Shown here: in pieces, positions 9,223-18,121 of the stretch
How the letters are laid out: each line of letters opens with the position of its first letter
Numbering within the stretch: position 1 is the stretch's first letter
Source of the DNA: Silvimonas terrae
Lineage (GTDB): Bacteria; Pseudomonadota; Gammaproteobacteria; Burkholderiales; Chitinibacteraceae
Assembly: GCF_014202765.1 (NCBI RefSeq)
Contig: NZ_JACHHN010000009.1
Coordinates: forward strand, 62,001-126,000
Reading direction: 5' to 3'
Length of the DNA: 64,000 bases
The notes under the pieces: model-generated
Databases searched by the model: none
What the model was told of the DNA's origin: nothing
Seen by the model: the letters and a program-made list of their open reading frames with translations, nothing else
Program-made: the position numbers and the translations under genes

Positions 9223-9630
9223 TCAGGCGCTGGTATTGAGCACGCTGCCAGGTGCGTATGGCAGCGTTTGTGACTGGCCGTTGGCGCCGGGAATGATGAT
9301 GTTGAGGTTATTGCTACTATCCGGTTGCACAGTCCAGGTGGTGCTGCCGGTCGTGGTGGCGGACTGGTCTGCGGCCACAGCCATATAAATCTTCATATTG
9401 GTTTCGGCCGTTTTGGACAGGTACAGCGTACTGGCGATGTCTTTCTGGGTATCGGAAAGCTGGTTGCGTGTCTGCCCGGAGATGTTGCCAGTGGCCGGCA
9501 ATTGCGTGGCGCTGCCGGTATCCGCCGGTAGCTGGGTCGCACTGTTGGTGTTAGCGGGCGTTGGCGTCGTACTGCGCGACTGTTGCAATGATTGCAGATT
9601 GCTTGCCTGGGTTACTGAGCCGACTTGCAT
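9223..9630 (-). CDS. Hypothetical protein with Thr/Ala-rich repeats
   Basis: A 135-residue protein that I do not recognise. There is no signal peptide or membrane segment. Residues 20-50 are low in complexity and contain a near-tandem repeat (SATQLPADTG then SATQLPATGN). The second half has a more ordered look (TLYLSKTAETNMKIYMAVAADQ, then alternating polar and hydrophobic strands, then LNIIIPG). The ATG at 9630 lies 12 bases after a GGAGG-like sequence (on the minus strand, CAGGTGGAGGTGC). It stands alone, with its own terminator, between murU and phaC. The coding call rests on length, ribosome site and terminator. Confidence 0.65.
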   Translation of the reverse strand: MQVGSVTQASNLQSLQQSRSTTPTPANTNSATQLPADTGSATQLPATGNISGQTRNQLSDTQKDIASTLYLSKTAETNMKIYMAVAADQSATTTGSTTWTVQPDSSNNLNIIIPGANGQSQTLPYAPGSVLNTSA

Positions 9631-9775
9631 GACGCACCTCCACCTGATTGCTTTCGATAGCCATCACAATACCAATGGCATTTAAGCATGCTAAGTGAAT
9701 AATACTGTGCAAAATCAGGCAGTTTTACCGACAGCCAGTCGATTTGGCCGCTGGCCTGGCCCATCCAGCACCGGA

Positions 9776-10474
9776 TCAGCCCCCGGATCGCACCAGATCA
9801 TTGGCGGCAGCCAGCCGTTCCACCGTCCCGACATCCAGCCATTGGCCGGTAAAGACCTCTGCGGTCATCTGCCGGGCGGTCATGGCGCGCAAAAAATGCG
9901 GCAACAGGGGTGAGGGCTGATCTTGCGGCACCTCCGCAAAAAAAGCCGGGGTATAGACGGCGATGCCAGCAAAGGTCATGGGCACATCCCCGGCCCCCGC
10001 CGCTTTGGCATAGCCCGCAGTGTCTACCGCCAGATCCCGTCCGGTGGGGTAATCGGCCTTGGGCATCAGCACCAGATGACCGCTGCATTCCGCGTTTTGT
10101 GCCATCCGGGCCATCACCGGGCGCAGTTGGGCAAAGTCATAGTCGGTAAAGATATCGCCATTGATGACCATAAAGGGCGCGTCACCCAGCAAAGGCAGCG
10201 CATGGGCGATGCCGCCTGCGGTTTCCAGCGCGGTACTTTCTGGGGAATAACGGATATGCACGCCCCACTGGCGGCCATCGCCCAGCGTTTCTTCCACCCG
10301 CTGCCCCAACCAGGCATGATTGATCACCAGATCGGTCACACCGGCGGCAGCCAGTTTTTCGATGTGCCAGACGATCAACGGCTTGCCACCGACGTCCAGC
10401 AGGGGTTTGGGGCAGGTATCGGTCAGCGGCCGCATGCGCTCGCCGCGCCCGGCCGCCAGGATCATTGCTCGCAT
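9776..10474 (-). CDS. murU: N-acetylmuramate alpha-1-phosphate uridylyltransferase MurU
   Basis: A 232-residue sugar-phosphate nucleotidyltransferase. The signature loop ILAAGRGERMRPLT lies at residues 5-18, followed by PKPLLDVGGKPLI and the metal/nucleotide motif VINGDIFTDYD (about 104-114). In Pseudomonas MurU makes UDP-MurNAc from MurNAc-1-phosphate in a recycling route that bypasses de novo MurA-dependent synthesis. The assignment over other NDP-sugar pyrophosphorylases comes from its short length and its place directly after amgK, the kinase of the same route. The gap to amgK is 95 bases and holds an inverted repeat. Confidence 0.88.
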   Translation of the reverse strand: MRAMILAAGRGERMRPLTDTCPKPLLDVGGKPLIVWHIEKLAAAGVTDLVINHAWLGQRVEETLGDGRQWGVHIRYSPESTALETAGGIAHALPLLGDAPFMVINGDIFTDYDFAQLRPVMARMAQNAECSGHLVLMPKADYPTGRDLAVDTAGYAKAAGAGDVPMTFAGIAVYTPAFFAEVPQDQPSPLLPHFLRAMTARQMTAEVFTGQWLDVGTVERLAAANDLVRSGG

Positions 10475-10485
10475 GAATGCTCGCT

Positions 10486-10568
10486 GTGAGGTGTAAGGGG
10501 TGAGGCGTAAAACCGAAGAGCGCTGCGGGTTTGGCTCTTCGCCTCACACCTCTCTCCTCACGCCTCAC
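10486..10568. repeat. Imperfect inverted repeat of GTGAGGYGT units between amgK and murU
   Basis: The gap contains an inner 8-bp stem (CGAAGAGC at 10514-10521, GCTCTTCG at 10534-10541) flanked by GTGAGG-rich sequence on the left and CCTCAC-rich sequence on the right, so the whole 83 bases can fold as one long imperfect hairpin. It lies inside a likely operon and might lower downstream expression or act as a processing site. GTGAGGCGTGAGG-type repeats occur in many intergenic regions of related bacteria. Confidence 0.6.
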
Positions 10569-10569
10569 A

Positions 10570-11601
10570 TCAGAACGTAAAACCGCTGTCGATCTTTTCG
10601 CCCTGGGCGTTGAGCAGAATGCGATACAGCCCGGTGAGTTCGTCATAGCGCTGGCATACCTTGCGCATATAACCCAGCACGCGTGGCAGATCATTCAGGT
10701 AGCGGTCTTTGCCATCGCGCAGATGCAGGCGGGCGAACAGGCCCAGCACCTTCAGATGACGTTGCAGGCCTTGCCACTCGAACGCTTTGTAAAAACTACC
10801 GAAATCGTCGTTGACCGGTATACCGGCCGCACGGGCTTTTTCCCAATAACGGATCACCAGGTCCAGCACAAAGCCTTCGTCCCACTCGATATACGCATCC
10901 CGGAACAGGCTGACCACGTCGTAGCACAACGGGCCTTTGACCGCGTCCTGGAAGTCGATCACATAAAGATCATCGTTTTTGACCATCAAGTTGCGCGAGT
11001 GATAGTCGCGCAGCATGAAACCCTGTGGCTGCGACAAGCACTGGGCCACGATCAGCGCCGTGGTGCGCTCCCAGGTCTGCAAGGTCTTGCCTTCCAGTTC
11101 TGCCCCCAGGTATTTGCCCAGATACCACTCCCGGCCGATTTCCATTTCGCGGCGCAAGAAACTGGCATCAAATGCAGGTAAATGCTCAAACGCCATGCCT
11201 TTCTGGATATCCACCAGGGTGTCGATGGCGCGCAAATACCAGGCTTTGGCCGCTGTTTCATCGGTCAACAGATCGGCCAGCAACACGTCGCCCAGATCAT
11301 CGAGCAAGGTCAGGCCCAGGGTTTCATCGTGCGCAATAACGGCAGGCACCTTGATGCCGCCCGCAGCCAGTTGCTGGCCAATCGCCAGAAAAGGCTGGAC
11401 GTTAAAGGCCTGCGGATCGGCATCCATGACGATCAGTGTGCGATCCGGCCAGGTGGCGCGCCAATAGACGCGCACGCTGGCGTCGGAGCCGCCCGGTTTC
11501 AGGCTTTGCGGCGTAGTCAGCGTGACCTTTTGGAGCCAGGCATTGATCTGGTCAGCGCGCTCCGGGGTACCGGGCGCGGCAATGTGAACGGTTTGCTGCA
11601 T
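10570..11601 (-). CDS. amgK: N-acetylmuramate/N-acetylglucosamine kinase AmgK
   Basis: A 343-residue member of the aminoglycoside phosphotransferase-like kinase family. The catalytic loop LRDYHSRNLMV (Asp199, Asn204) and the metal-binding DFQD (216-219) are intact, and an N-terminal ATP lobe covers about residues 35-115. AmgK phosphorylates MurNAc at the anomeric position, and MurU, encoded next, converts the product to UDP-MurNAc. The same pair lies beside lptD in Pseudomonas-type genomes. It diverges from lptD with 59 bases between start codons. Confidence 0.9.
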   Translation of the reverse strand: MQQTVHIAAPGTPERADQINAWLQKVTLTTPQSLKPGGSDASVRVYWRATWPDRTLIVMDADPQAFNVQPFLAIGQQLAAGGIKVPAVIAHDETLGLTLLDDLGDVLLADLLTDETAAKAWYLRAIDTLVDIQKGMAFEHLPAFDASFLRREMEIGREWYLGKYLGAELEGKTLQTWERTTALIVAQCLSQPQGFMLRDYHSRNLMVKNDDLYVIDFQDAVKGPLCYDVVSLFRDAYIEWDEGFVLDLVIRYWEKARAAGIPVNDDFGSFYKAFEWQGLQRHLKVLGLFARLHLRDGKDRYLNDLPRVLGYMRKVCQRYDELTGLYRILLNAQGEKIDSGFTF

Positions 11602-11660
11602 GATAGGGACTGCATTGCGGTAGAATCCGGCAATTCTATCAGCACGTCGCCCTGGCCCGC

Positions 11661-13841
11661 ATGTTTGCCATTCCTCCCTATCGTTGCTCCGTCCTGATGC
11701 TGGCGCTGGTCAGCGCCCTTGCCAATGCTGCCGAAAGCGGCCAGACGCAAGAAGATGTGCCCGTTTCCATTGAGGCCGACCACATCGAAGGCCAGCAACC
11801 AGACAACGCCAAAGCCACCGGTGATGTGCAGATCACCAAGGGCGATGAATACTATTACGCCGACTGGGCGACCTATAACCAGACCGATCAGCACCTGAAA
11901 GCAGGCGACAACGTTCGCATGGAGCATCAGGGCGACGTCATGAAGGGTCACGAGCTGGACTACTTCATGGATCGCAAGGAAGGGACGATGTCCGATCCCG
12001 ACTACCAGATCGCCCAGGGGCTGGGGCGGGGTAACGCCGTGACGCTGCTGTTTGAAGGTGACAAGATTTATCACCTGCAAAAAAGCCGCTTCACCACCTG
12101 CCCGGTCGATAACGACAGTTGGTACATCCACGCCAACAATATGTGGCTGGACTACAACACGAACAAAGGCGAGGCCACCAACGCCTGGATCGAGTTCAAA
12201 GACACGCCGATCCTGTACATGCCGTATATCAACTTCCCGTTGAGCGATGCACGGCAGTCGGGCTTTCTGGCGCCGGCGCTGGCCTTGAATAACCGGAATG
12301 GTCTGGACCTGACCATTCCGTATTACTGGAATATCGCGCCCAATATGGACGCCACCTTCTACCCGCGCTATTTCAGCCGTCGGGGGATGATGGTGGGGGC
12401 CGAGTTCCGGTATCTGGAACCGACCTACAGCGGCATTTTGCGCACGGACGGGCTGCAAGACAAAGAAGCGGACATGAGCCGCTACGATATTTTCTGGAAG
12501 CACTCGCAAGCACTGACCGATCGCCTGCACCTGTCGCTGGATATCGAAAAGGTCTCGGACGACAACTTCTTCAACGACTTCGGTGACCGCGCGGCCGTTG
12601 CATCCCAGACCAACCTGCCCCGCCAGGGTGTGCTGAGCTACAACGGCGATGGCTGGAACACCTCGGTAGACTGGCTGCACTATCAGACCCTGCAAAGCAC
12701 GGTCAACCCGATTGCCATTCCGTATGCGCTGTCGCCGCAGATTGATTTCAATACTGCCCCGACCTTCCTGGATGGCAAGATCCAGACCAACGTCCAGGCA
12801 GAATTCACCAACTTTACGCATCCGAGCGAAACCAACGGCTACCGCACCTGGGTTTACCCCAGCGTGTCGGTCCCGTTCCTGACCTCGTACAGTTTTATCA
12901 CGCCCAAGATTGGCGTCCATGCCACCAACTACCAGCTTTCTGCCCCGGATGGCACCAGCGAGGGTAGCGAAAACCGCGTCCTGCCGATCATGAGCCTGGA
13001 TAGCGGGCTGGTATTTGAGCGCGATCTCGATATTCAGGGCGACAGCTTTACCCAGACCCTGGAGCCGCGCGCGTACTACCTGTATATCCCGTACAAAGAT
13101 CAGTCCAACCTGCCCAATTTCGATTCGGCGCTGACGGACTTCTCGTACTCGCAGATGTTCTCGGAAAACCGCTACACCGGTAACGACCGGATCAACGACG
13201 CCAACCAGATCACCGTCGCGCTGACCTCGCGGATTTTTGAGTCAGAAACGGGGATCGAGCGGCTGAACGCGACCATTGGCCAGCGTTTTTATTTCCAAAG
13301 CCCGCGTGTCTCGCTGGATACCTCCGACCTGCCCAATAGCAGCAAATCTGACCTGCTGGTGTCACTGGGCGGTGAAGTCATCCGCAAGCTCAATGCGCAG
13401 TATGAAATCCAGTACAACCTGCAAGATCATACGACCACGTACAACTCGTTCAATCTGTCGTGGCGGCCGGATGTGGCCAAGGTGCTCAACCTGCGTTACA
13501 TCTACAGCACGTACACCGCGCCCTACATCAAACAGATTGATCTGTCAGGCCAATGGCCGATCTCTTCAGGCTGGTATGGCATTGGCCATGTCAACTACTC
13601 ACTGATCAAATCAGACCCCAACCGTTTTCTGGATACGCTGGCCGGGGTTCAATACAATGCGGGCTGCTGGGGTCTCCAGTTGGCCGCGCAACGCTACGTC
13701 ACCACTGACGGCGGCACCAGCAACACGTACTATGTGCTGCTTCAACTGGGCGCGCTGGGTGGTTTGGGTACCAACCCGACCTCTGCGCTGCGGACGGCAA
13801 TTCCGGGTTACTCCGACATTTCTGGTAGTTCTAACAAGTGA
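11661..13841 (+). CDS. lptD: LPS-assembly protein LptD
   Basis: A 726-residue outer-membrane protein that, with LptE, inserts lipopolysaccharide into the outer leaflet. A signal peptide ends around ANAAES (residue 25). The N-terminal jellyroll (about 30-150) holds ADHIEGQQPDNAKATGDVQ, and the rest is the 26-strand barrel. Outside the signal peptide I see only two cysteines, Cys147 (FTTCPVDN) and one near residue 670 (NAGCWGLQL), against four in E. coli, so one interdomain disulfide is the most that can form. The stop lies nine bases before the surA ATG at 13850 (or overlaps a GTG at 13838), a common chaperone-client operon. Confidence 0.95.
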   Translation: MFAIPPYRCSVLMLALVSALANAAESGQTQEDVPVSIEADHIEGQQPDNAKATGDVQITKGDEYYYADWATYNQTDQHLKAGDNVRMEHQGDVMKGHELDYFMDRKEGTMSDPDYQIAQGLGRGNAVTLLFEGDKIYHLQKSRFTTCPVDNDSWYIHANNMWLDYNTNKGEATNAWIEFKDTPILYMPYINFPLSDARQSGFLAPALALNNRNGLDLTIPYYWNIAPNMDATFYPRYFSRRGMMVGAEFRYLEPTYSGILRTDGLQDKEADMSRYDIFWKHSQALTDRLHLSLDIEKVSDDNFFNDFGDRAAVASQTNLPRQGVLSYNGDGWNTSVDWLHYQTLQSTVNPIAIPYALSPQIDFNTAPTFLDGKIQTNVQAEFTNFTHPSETNGYRTWVYPSVSVPFLTSYSFITPKIGVHATNYQLSAPDGTSEGSENRVLPIMSLDSGLVFERDLDIQGDSFTQTLEPRAYYLYIPYKDQSNLPNFDSALTDFSYSQMFSENRYTGNDRINDANQITVALTSRIFESETGIERLNATIGQRFYFQSPRVSLDTSDLPNSSKSDLLVSLGGEVIRKLNAQYEIQYNLQDHTTTYNSFNLSWRPDVAKVLNLRYIYSTYTAPYIKQIDLSGQWPISSGWYGIGHVNYSLIKSDPNRFLDTLAGVQYNAGCWGLQLAAQRYVTTDGGTSNTYYVLLQLGALGGLGTNPTSALRTAIPGYSDISGSSNK

Positions 13842-13849
13842 TAGCCTTT

Positions 13850-15142
13850 ATGAAGCTGAGCTCTACTTTTGCGCTGCTGGCACTGGTGTGTGCTGTTGCT
13901 GCACCCCTGTCCAGCGCAGTCGAGGTCCAGACCGTGGACCGCATCGTCGCTGTGGTCAATCGCGACGTCATTACGGCCAACGAACTGGCCGCCCGCGTCG
14001 TTCAGGTCAAACAGAACCTGAAACAACAGAATATCCCGGAGCCGCCGACCGACGTGCTGCAACGCCAGGTGCTGGAGCGCATGGTCAACGAGCAGGTACA
14101 AATCCAGTTTGCGACATCGACCGGCATGAAAGTCGACGATGCCCAACTGGACCAGGCCACCGCCGCGCTGGCCAAGCAGAACAAACTCTCGCTGCCGGAT
14201 TTTCGTAAAGCCCTGACCGAACAAGGGATTGCCTGGGATCAATTCCGTCGCGAAATCCGCACCGAAATGATCCTGCAGCGCCTGCGCCAGCGTGAAGTGG
14301 ACAACCGCGTGGTGGTCACTGACGCGGAAGTCAACGAATACCTCAAGCTCAACGCCAACAAACCGCAGATGGAATACCGTCTGGCACACATCCAGATTTC
14401 CGTACCGGAAAACGCCACGCCGGATGAAGTGCAGGCACGCCGCGCCAAGATTGTCGCCGCCCGCCAGGCCATCAACTCCGGCCAGGACTTCGGTACCGTT
14501 GCCGCGCAGTACTCCACCGCCAAAGACGCCACCGAAGGTGGTCAGCTGGGTTGGTATCCCGCTGGTAGCCTGCCGGAGCAAATGGTGAATTTGCTGGCCC
14601 AGCTGCAACCGGGCCAACTGACCGACATCATCCGCAGCCCGGCCGGGTTTGAACTGGTCAAGCTGATGGAAGTACGCAAGCAGGAAGACCATCAGGTGGT
14701 GCAGCAAACGCATGTGCGCCACATCCTGATTCGTCCGACCGAGCTGGTTTCTGAAAACGAAGCCAAGGCCAAGCTGAGCCAGATTCGTGACCGTATCCTG
14801 CAAGGCGCCAAATTCGAAGACATGGCCCGCGCCTTCTCGGAAGATGGCAGTGCCAACAAGGGTGGCGATCTGGGCTGGATCAACCCGGGCGAAACCGTGC
14901 CCGAGTTCGAACAAGCCATGAACGCCCTCAAGCCGAACGATCTGAGCGAGGTCATCCACACCCAGTTTGGCTATCACTTGATCCAGGTGCTGGAGCGTCG
15001 TGATCAGGACGTCACCGAAGACCGTGAACGCCTGACCGTGCGCAATGAACTGCGCAAGCGCCGCGCTGACGAACAGTACGAAAACTGGGCGCGTCAGCTG
15101 CGTGATACCGCTTACGTTGATATCCGCCTGAAAGACGAATAA
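13850..15142 (+). CDS. surA: Periplasmic chaperone and peptidyl-prolyl isomerase SurA
   Basis: Encodes 430 residues from the ATG at 13850 (MKLSSTF, then a signal peptide ending near SSAVE). A GTG at 13838 overlapping the lptD stop is possible. The N-terminal chaperone region (about 28-165, VDRIVAVVNRDVIT) is followed by two parvulin domains: about 170-275 with GGQLGWYPAGSLP, and 285-385 with GGDLGWINPGETVPEFE. SurA escorts unfolded outer-membrane proteins, including LptD, through the periplasm. The order lptD-surA-pdxA-rsmA is the classic arrangement. Confidence 0.95.
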   Translation: MKLSSTFALLALVCAVAAPLSSAVEVQTVDRIVAVVNRDVITANELAARVVQVKQNLKQQNIPEPPTDVLQRQVLERMVNEQVQIQFATSTGMKVDDAQLDQATAALAKQNKLSLPDFRKALTEQGIAWDQFRREIRTEMILQRLRQREVDNRVVVTDAEVNEYLKLNANKPQMEYRLAHIQISVPENATPDEVQARRAKIVAARQAINSGQDFGTVAAQYSTAKDATEGGQLGWYPAGSLPEQMVNLLAQLQPGQLTDIIRSPAGFELVKLMEVRKQEDHQVVQQTHVRHILIRPTELVSENEAKAKLSQIRDRILQGAKFEDMARAFSEDGSANKGGDLGWINPGETVPEFEQAMNALKPNDLSEVIHTQFGYHLIQVLERRDQDVTEDRERLTVRNELRKRRADEQYENWARQLRDTAYVDIRLKDE

Positions 15143-15147
15143 GCAGT

Positions 15148-16146
15148 ATGGGTACGCTGCCCCGCATTGCAGTCACCAGTGGCGAGCCCGCCGGCATCGG
15201 TCCGGAATTGCTCGCTGCGCTGGGGCAGATGAATTTGCCGGCACAGCTGGTGCTGCTGGGTGACCAGGATGTCTTGCAGGCACGCGCCGCGTGTGTCGGC
15301 AGCGCCGGCCACTGGCCGGCTTATACGCCGGATACCGTTGCACCGGTCTCGGTATTGCATATCCCGGCGGCAGCACCGGTAACGGCGGGCAAGCTGGACA
15401 CCCGCAACGCCCAGCACGTGCTTGATCTGCTGGACCGCGCGGTGGACGGCTGCCTGGCGGGTGAATTTGCCGCTATCGTCACCGCCCCGCTGCACAAGGG
15501 CGTGATCAACGAAGGCCAAACCAGCCAGAGCGGCCAGTTCTTTTACGGCCATACCGAATATCTGGCTGAACGCACCCACACCCCGCGCGTGGTGATGATG
15601 TTGACCTGCGAGCAGATGCGGGTGGCGCTGGCCACCACCCATCTGCCACTCAAAGATGTCCCGGCCGCGATTACCGCACAAAGCCTGACTGAAACGCTGC
15701 GCATTCTGCACGCGGACCTCAAGCACAAGTTTGGCATTGCCACCCCGCGCATCCTGGTCGCCGGCCTGAATCCGCACGCCGGGGAGTCCGGGCACCTGGG
15801 GCATGAAGAAATCGACATCATCACGCCCACACTGGACGCCCTGCGCGCCGAGGGCATGATGCTGATCGGCCCGCTGCCGGCCGATACCCTGTTCAACCCG
15901 ACTCAATTGCAGCGCGGCGACGCCGTACTGGCCATGTACCACGACCAGGGTTTGCCGGTGCTCAAGTTCGCCAGTTTTGGCAGCGGCATCAACGTCACGC
16001 TGGGCCTGCCGATCATCCGCACCTCGGTCGATCACGGCACCGCGCTGGATCTGGCCGGCACGGGCAAGGCCGATGTCGGCAGCCTCGTCGCCGCCACGCA
16101 ACTGGCCATTGAACTCGCGCACGCAAAAAGCCGCGCTGTCGCATAA
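15148..16146 (+). CDS. pdxA: 4-hydroxythreonine-4-phosphate dehydrogenase PdxA
   Basis: A 332-residue NAD-dependent enzyme of the DXP-dependent pyridoxal 5'-phosphate pathway; it oxidises 4-phosphohydroxy-L-threonine. Recognisable parts are TSGEPAGIGPEL at the N-terminus, the substrate/metal segments TAPLHKGVIN (about 115), GHTEYLAE (about 135), GLNPHAGESGHLG (about 210) and AMYHDQGLPVLK (about 265), and the end TSVDHGTALDLAG. The ATG lies five bases after the surA stop, so translation is probably coupled. Confidence 0.96.
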   Translation: MGTLPRIAVTSGEPAGIGPELLAALGQMNLPAQLVLLGDQDVLQARAACVGSAGHWPAYTPDTVAPVSVLHIPAAAPVTAGKLDTRNAQHVLDLLDRAVDGCLAGEFAAIVTAPLHKGVINEGQTSQSGQFFYGHTEYLAERTHTPRVVMMLTCEQMRVALATTHLPLKDVPAAITAQSLTETLRILHADLKHKFGIATPRILVAGLNPHAGESGHLGHEEIDIITPTLDALRAEGMMLIGPLPADTLFNPTQLQRGDAVLAMYHDQGLPVLKFASFGSGINVTLGLPIIRTSVDHGTALDLAGTGKADVGSLVAATQLAIELAHAKSRAVA

Positions 16147-16234
16147 TCAAACGCAAGCCTGGCCGGGCCTGCTGGTACCGCCAGCCGGCGCTGCCGGGCA
16201 TTGCATCCATCAAGCATTCAGGTAACCGCACCTC

Positions 16235-17041
16235 ATGGGCCATATTCCACGTAAACGCTTCGGGCAGAATTTTCTGCAAGATCAGGGCGTGATCTACGAC
16301 ATCGTCAACTGCGTCGACCCGCGCCCGGGCGAGCCGGTGGTGGAAATCGGCCCGGGTCTGGCCGCGCTGACCGAACCCCTGATGACGCGGGCCGGGCATT
16401 TGCACGTGGTGGAAATCGACCGTGATATCGTCAGCCACCTCACACAGCGCTTCAAACCAGAACAACTGACCATCCACAATGTGGATGCATTACAGTTTGA
16501 TTTTGGCGCACTGGCGCGGGAAATCGCGCCCGGCTCGCGCATTCGCCTGGTGGGCAACCTGCCGTACAACATCTCGACGCCGCTGTTGTTCCATCTGGCC
16601 GAGTTTGGCAGCAGCATTGCCGACATGCACTTCATGCTGCAAAAAGAAGTAGTCGAGCGCATTGCCGCCGAACCGGGCACCGCCGATTACGGTCGGCTTT
16701 CCATCATGTTGCAGGTGCGCTTTGCCACCGAATACATGCTGGACGTCCCGCCGGGCGCGTTCTACCCGCCGCCCAAGGTAGATTCTGCCGTCATCCGCAT
16801 GATCCCCTGGCCGACGCCGCCGTGGCCGGTCGATGACATGCCGACGCTGGAAAAACTGGTCCAGACCGCTTTTGCCGCGCGCCGCAAAACCCTGCGCAAC
16901 AATCTGCGGGGTGTGGTCGACGATGCGCAATTGATCGCGCTGGGCATCGACCCGGCCCAACGTCCGGAACAGATCACGGTCGAGCAATTTGTGCGCCTTG
17001 CCAACTGGCTGTTTGCACAGCGCGCTCAGGACGAGGCGTAA
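16235..17041 (+). CDS. rsmA: 16S rRNA (adenine1518-N6/adenine1519-N6)-dimethyltransferase RsmA (KsgA)
   Basis: A 268-residue SAM-dependent enzyme that dimethylates two adjacent adenines in helix 45 of 16S rRNA. The N-terminal [11 protein letters not shown], the SAM motif [15 protein letters not shown] (about residues 37-51) and the catalytic NLPYNIST (about 108-115) are all present, as is the [10 protein letters not shown] segment before the C-terminal domain. It follows pdxA after 88 bases. Length is normal. Confidence 0.96.
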   Translation: MGHIPRKRFGQNFLQDQGVIYDIVNCVDPRPGEPVVEIGPGLAALTEPLMTRAGHLHVVEIDRDIVSHLTQRFKPEQLTIHNVDALQFDFGALAREIAPGSRIRLVGNLPYNISTPLLFHLAEFGSSIADMHFMLQKEVVERIAAEPGTADYGRLSIMLQVRFATEYMLDVPPGAFYPPPKVDSAVIRMIPWPTPPWPVDDMPTLEKLVQTAFAARRKTLRNNLRGVVDDAQLIALGIDPAQRPEQITVEQFVRLANWLFAQRAQDEA

Positions 17042-17166
17042 GCGATAACCCGCGTGGTCAAAACAGACTGATTGTCGTAAATTCAGAGACTTCGCCAAGC
17101 GGCAGGACGGTGGTCCTGCACAGATTATCCAACCGGGCATCACCAATGAACGCTGAAGACAGCACC

Positions 17167-17907
17167 ATGATCCGCTTCAACCAGGTCAACAAATGGTATG
17201 GCCGCGATCACCACGTGCTCAAGAACATCAGTCTTGAAGTCAAAACGGGCGAGGTGGTGGTGGTCTGCGGGCCGTCCGGTTCGGGCAAATCCACCCTGAT
17301 CCGCACCATCAACCAGCTGGAAGCCATCAATGATGGCGAAATCTGGGTCGACGGTATTCAGGTCAACAACCCCAAAACCAATATCAACCGCCTGCGCGAA
17401 GAAGTTGGTTTTGTGTTCCAGCACTTCAATCTGTACCCGCATTTGTCGGTCGTCGAGAACATCACCCTGGCGCCCATCCGCGTGCGCAAGATGAGTGAGG
17501 CCGATGCCAACCAGCGCGCGATGGAACTGCTGGAGCGTGTCGGCCTGGCACACAAGCGTGACGCCTACCCCAGCCAGTTGTCCGGCGGCCAGCAACAGCG
17601 CGTGGCCATTGCCCGCGGGCTGGCCATGCAACCCAAAGTCATGTTGTTTGATGAGCCGACCAGCGCGCTGGACCCGGAAATGATTGGCGAAGTGCTTAAA
17701 GTGATGCAGGGTTTGGCTGAATCTGGCATGACCATGATGGTTGTTACGCACGAAATGGGCTTTGCCCGTGAAGTGGCTGACCGGGTAATTTTCCTTGATC
17801 ACGGCGAGATGCTCGAACAAGGTGCGCCCGAGACATTCTTCCAGAACCCGCAACACGAGCGCACGCGCCAGTTCCTGCGGCAGATCCTTGCCCCCATGCA
17901 CGGCTAA
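17167..17907 (+). CDS. Amino-acid ABC transporter ATP-binding protein (first of two GltL-like copies)
   Basis: Encodes 246 residues if started at the ATG at 17167, which lines up with the second copy at 20642 ([12 protein letters not shown] versus MISIKNVSKWYG); an ATG at 17146 is also possible. Walker A is GPSGSGKST, the signature [16 protein letters not shown], Walker [12 protein letters not shown], and the switch His lies in [11 protein letters not shown]. Such ATPases power polar amino-acid importers. It has its own downstream terminator and stands 214 bases before the binding-protein gene, so it may be transcribed separately from the rest. Confidence 0.9.
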   Translation: MIRFNQVNKWYGRDHHVLKNISLEVKTGEVVVVCGPSGSGKSTLIRTINQLEAINDGEIWVDGIQVNNPKTNINRLREEVGFVFQHFNLYPHLSVVENITLAPIRVRKMSEADANQRAMELLERVGLAHKRDAYPSQLSGGQQQRVAIARGLAMQPKVMLFDEPTSALDPEMIGEVLKVMQGLAESGMTMMVVTHEMGFAREVADRVIFLDHGEMLEQGAPETFFQNPQHERTRQFLRQILAPMHG

Positions 17908-17928
17908 GGTGCGCTCACGCACTTCTAC

Positions 17929-17966
17929 GGGGCCGGCCAACCACCGGCCCTTCTGGTTTTTATTAG
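17929..17966 (+). terminator. Probable terminator after the first GltL-like gene
   Basis: GGGCCGG (17930-17936) pairs with CCGGCCC (17944-17950) around a seven-base loop, followed by a T-rich tract beginning TTCTGGTTTTTA. The stem is short but GC-only. Confidence 0.6.
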
Positions 17967-18121
17967 TAAAATCCGCAAGTTGCAGCTATATCAAGACCAA
18001 AAGAAACTGTGTTCGCGTAACGCTGCAAACCCGCTTGCAATTCAGGGATATCACCAAGGGCGTTTGAAACAATGCGTCCCTATACTGCCGTCATAACCCC
18101 TCACAGTCAGTGGAGAATAAA

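Noticed and set aside
18020-18040. Sigma-54 promoter before gltI
   Set aside because: TGCAAACCCGCTTGCAA has the TTGCA half, but the GG of the -24 element is missing; it reads better as a simple inverted repeat of unknown meaning.
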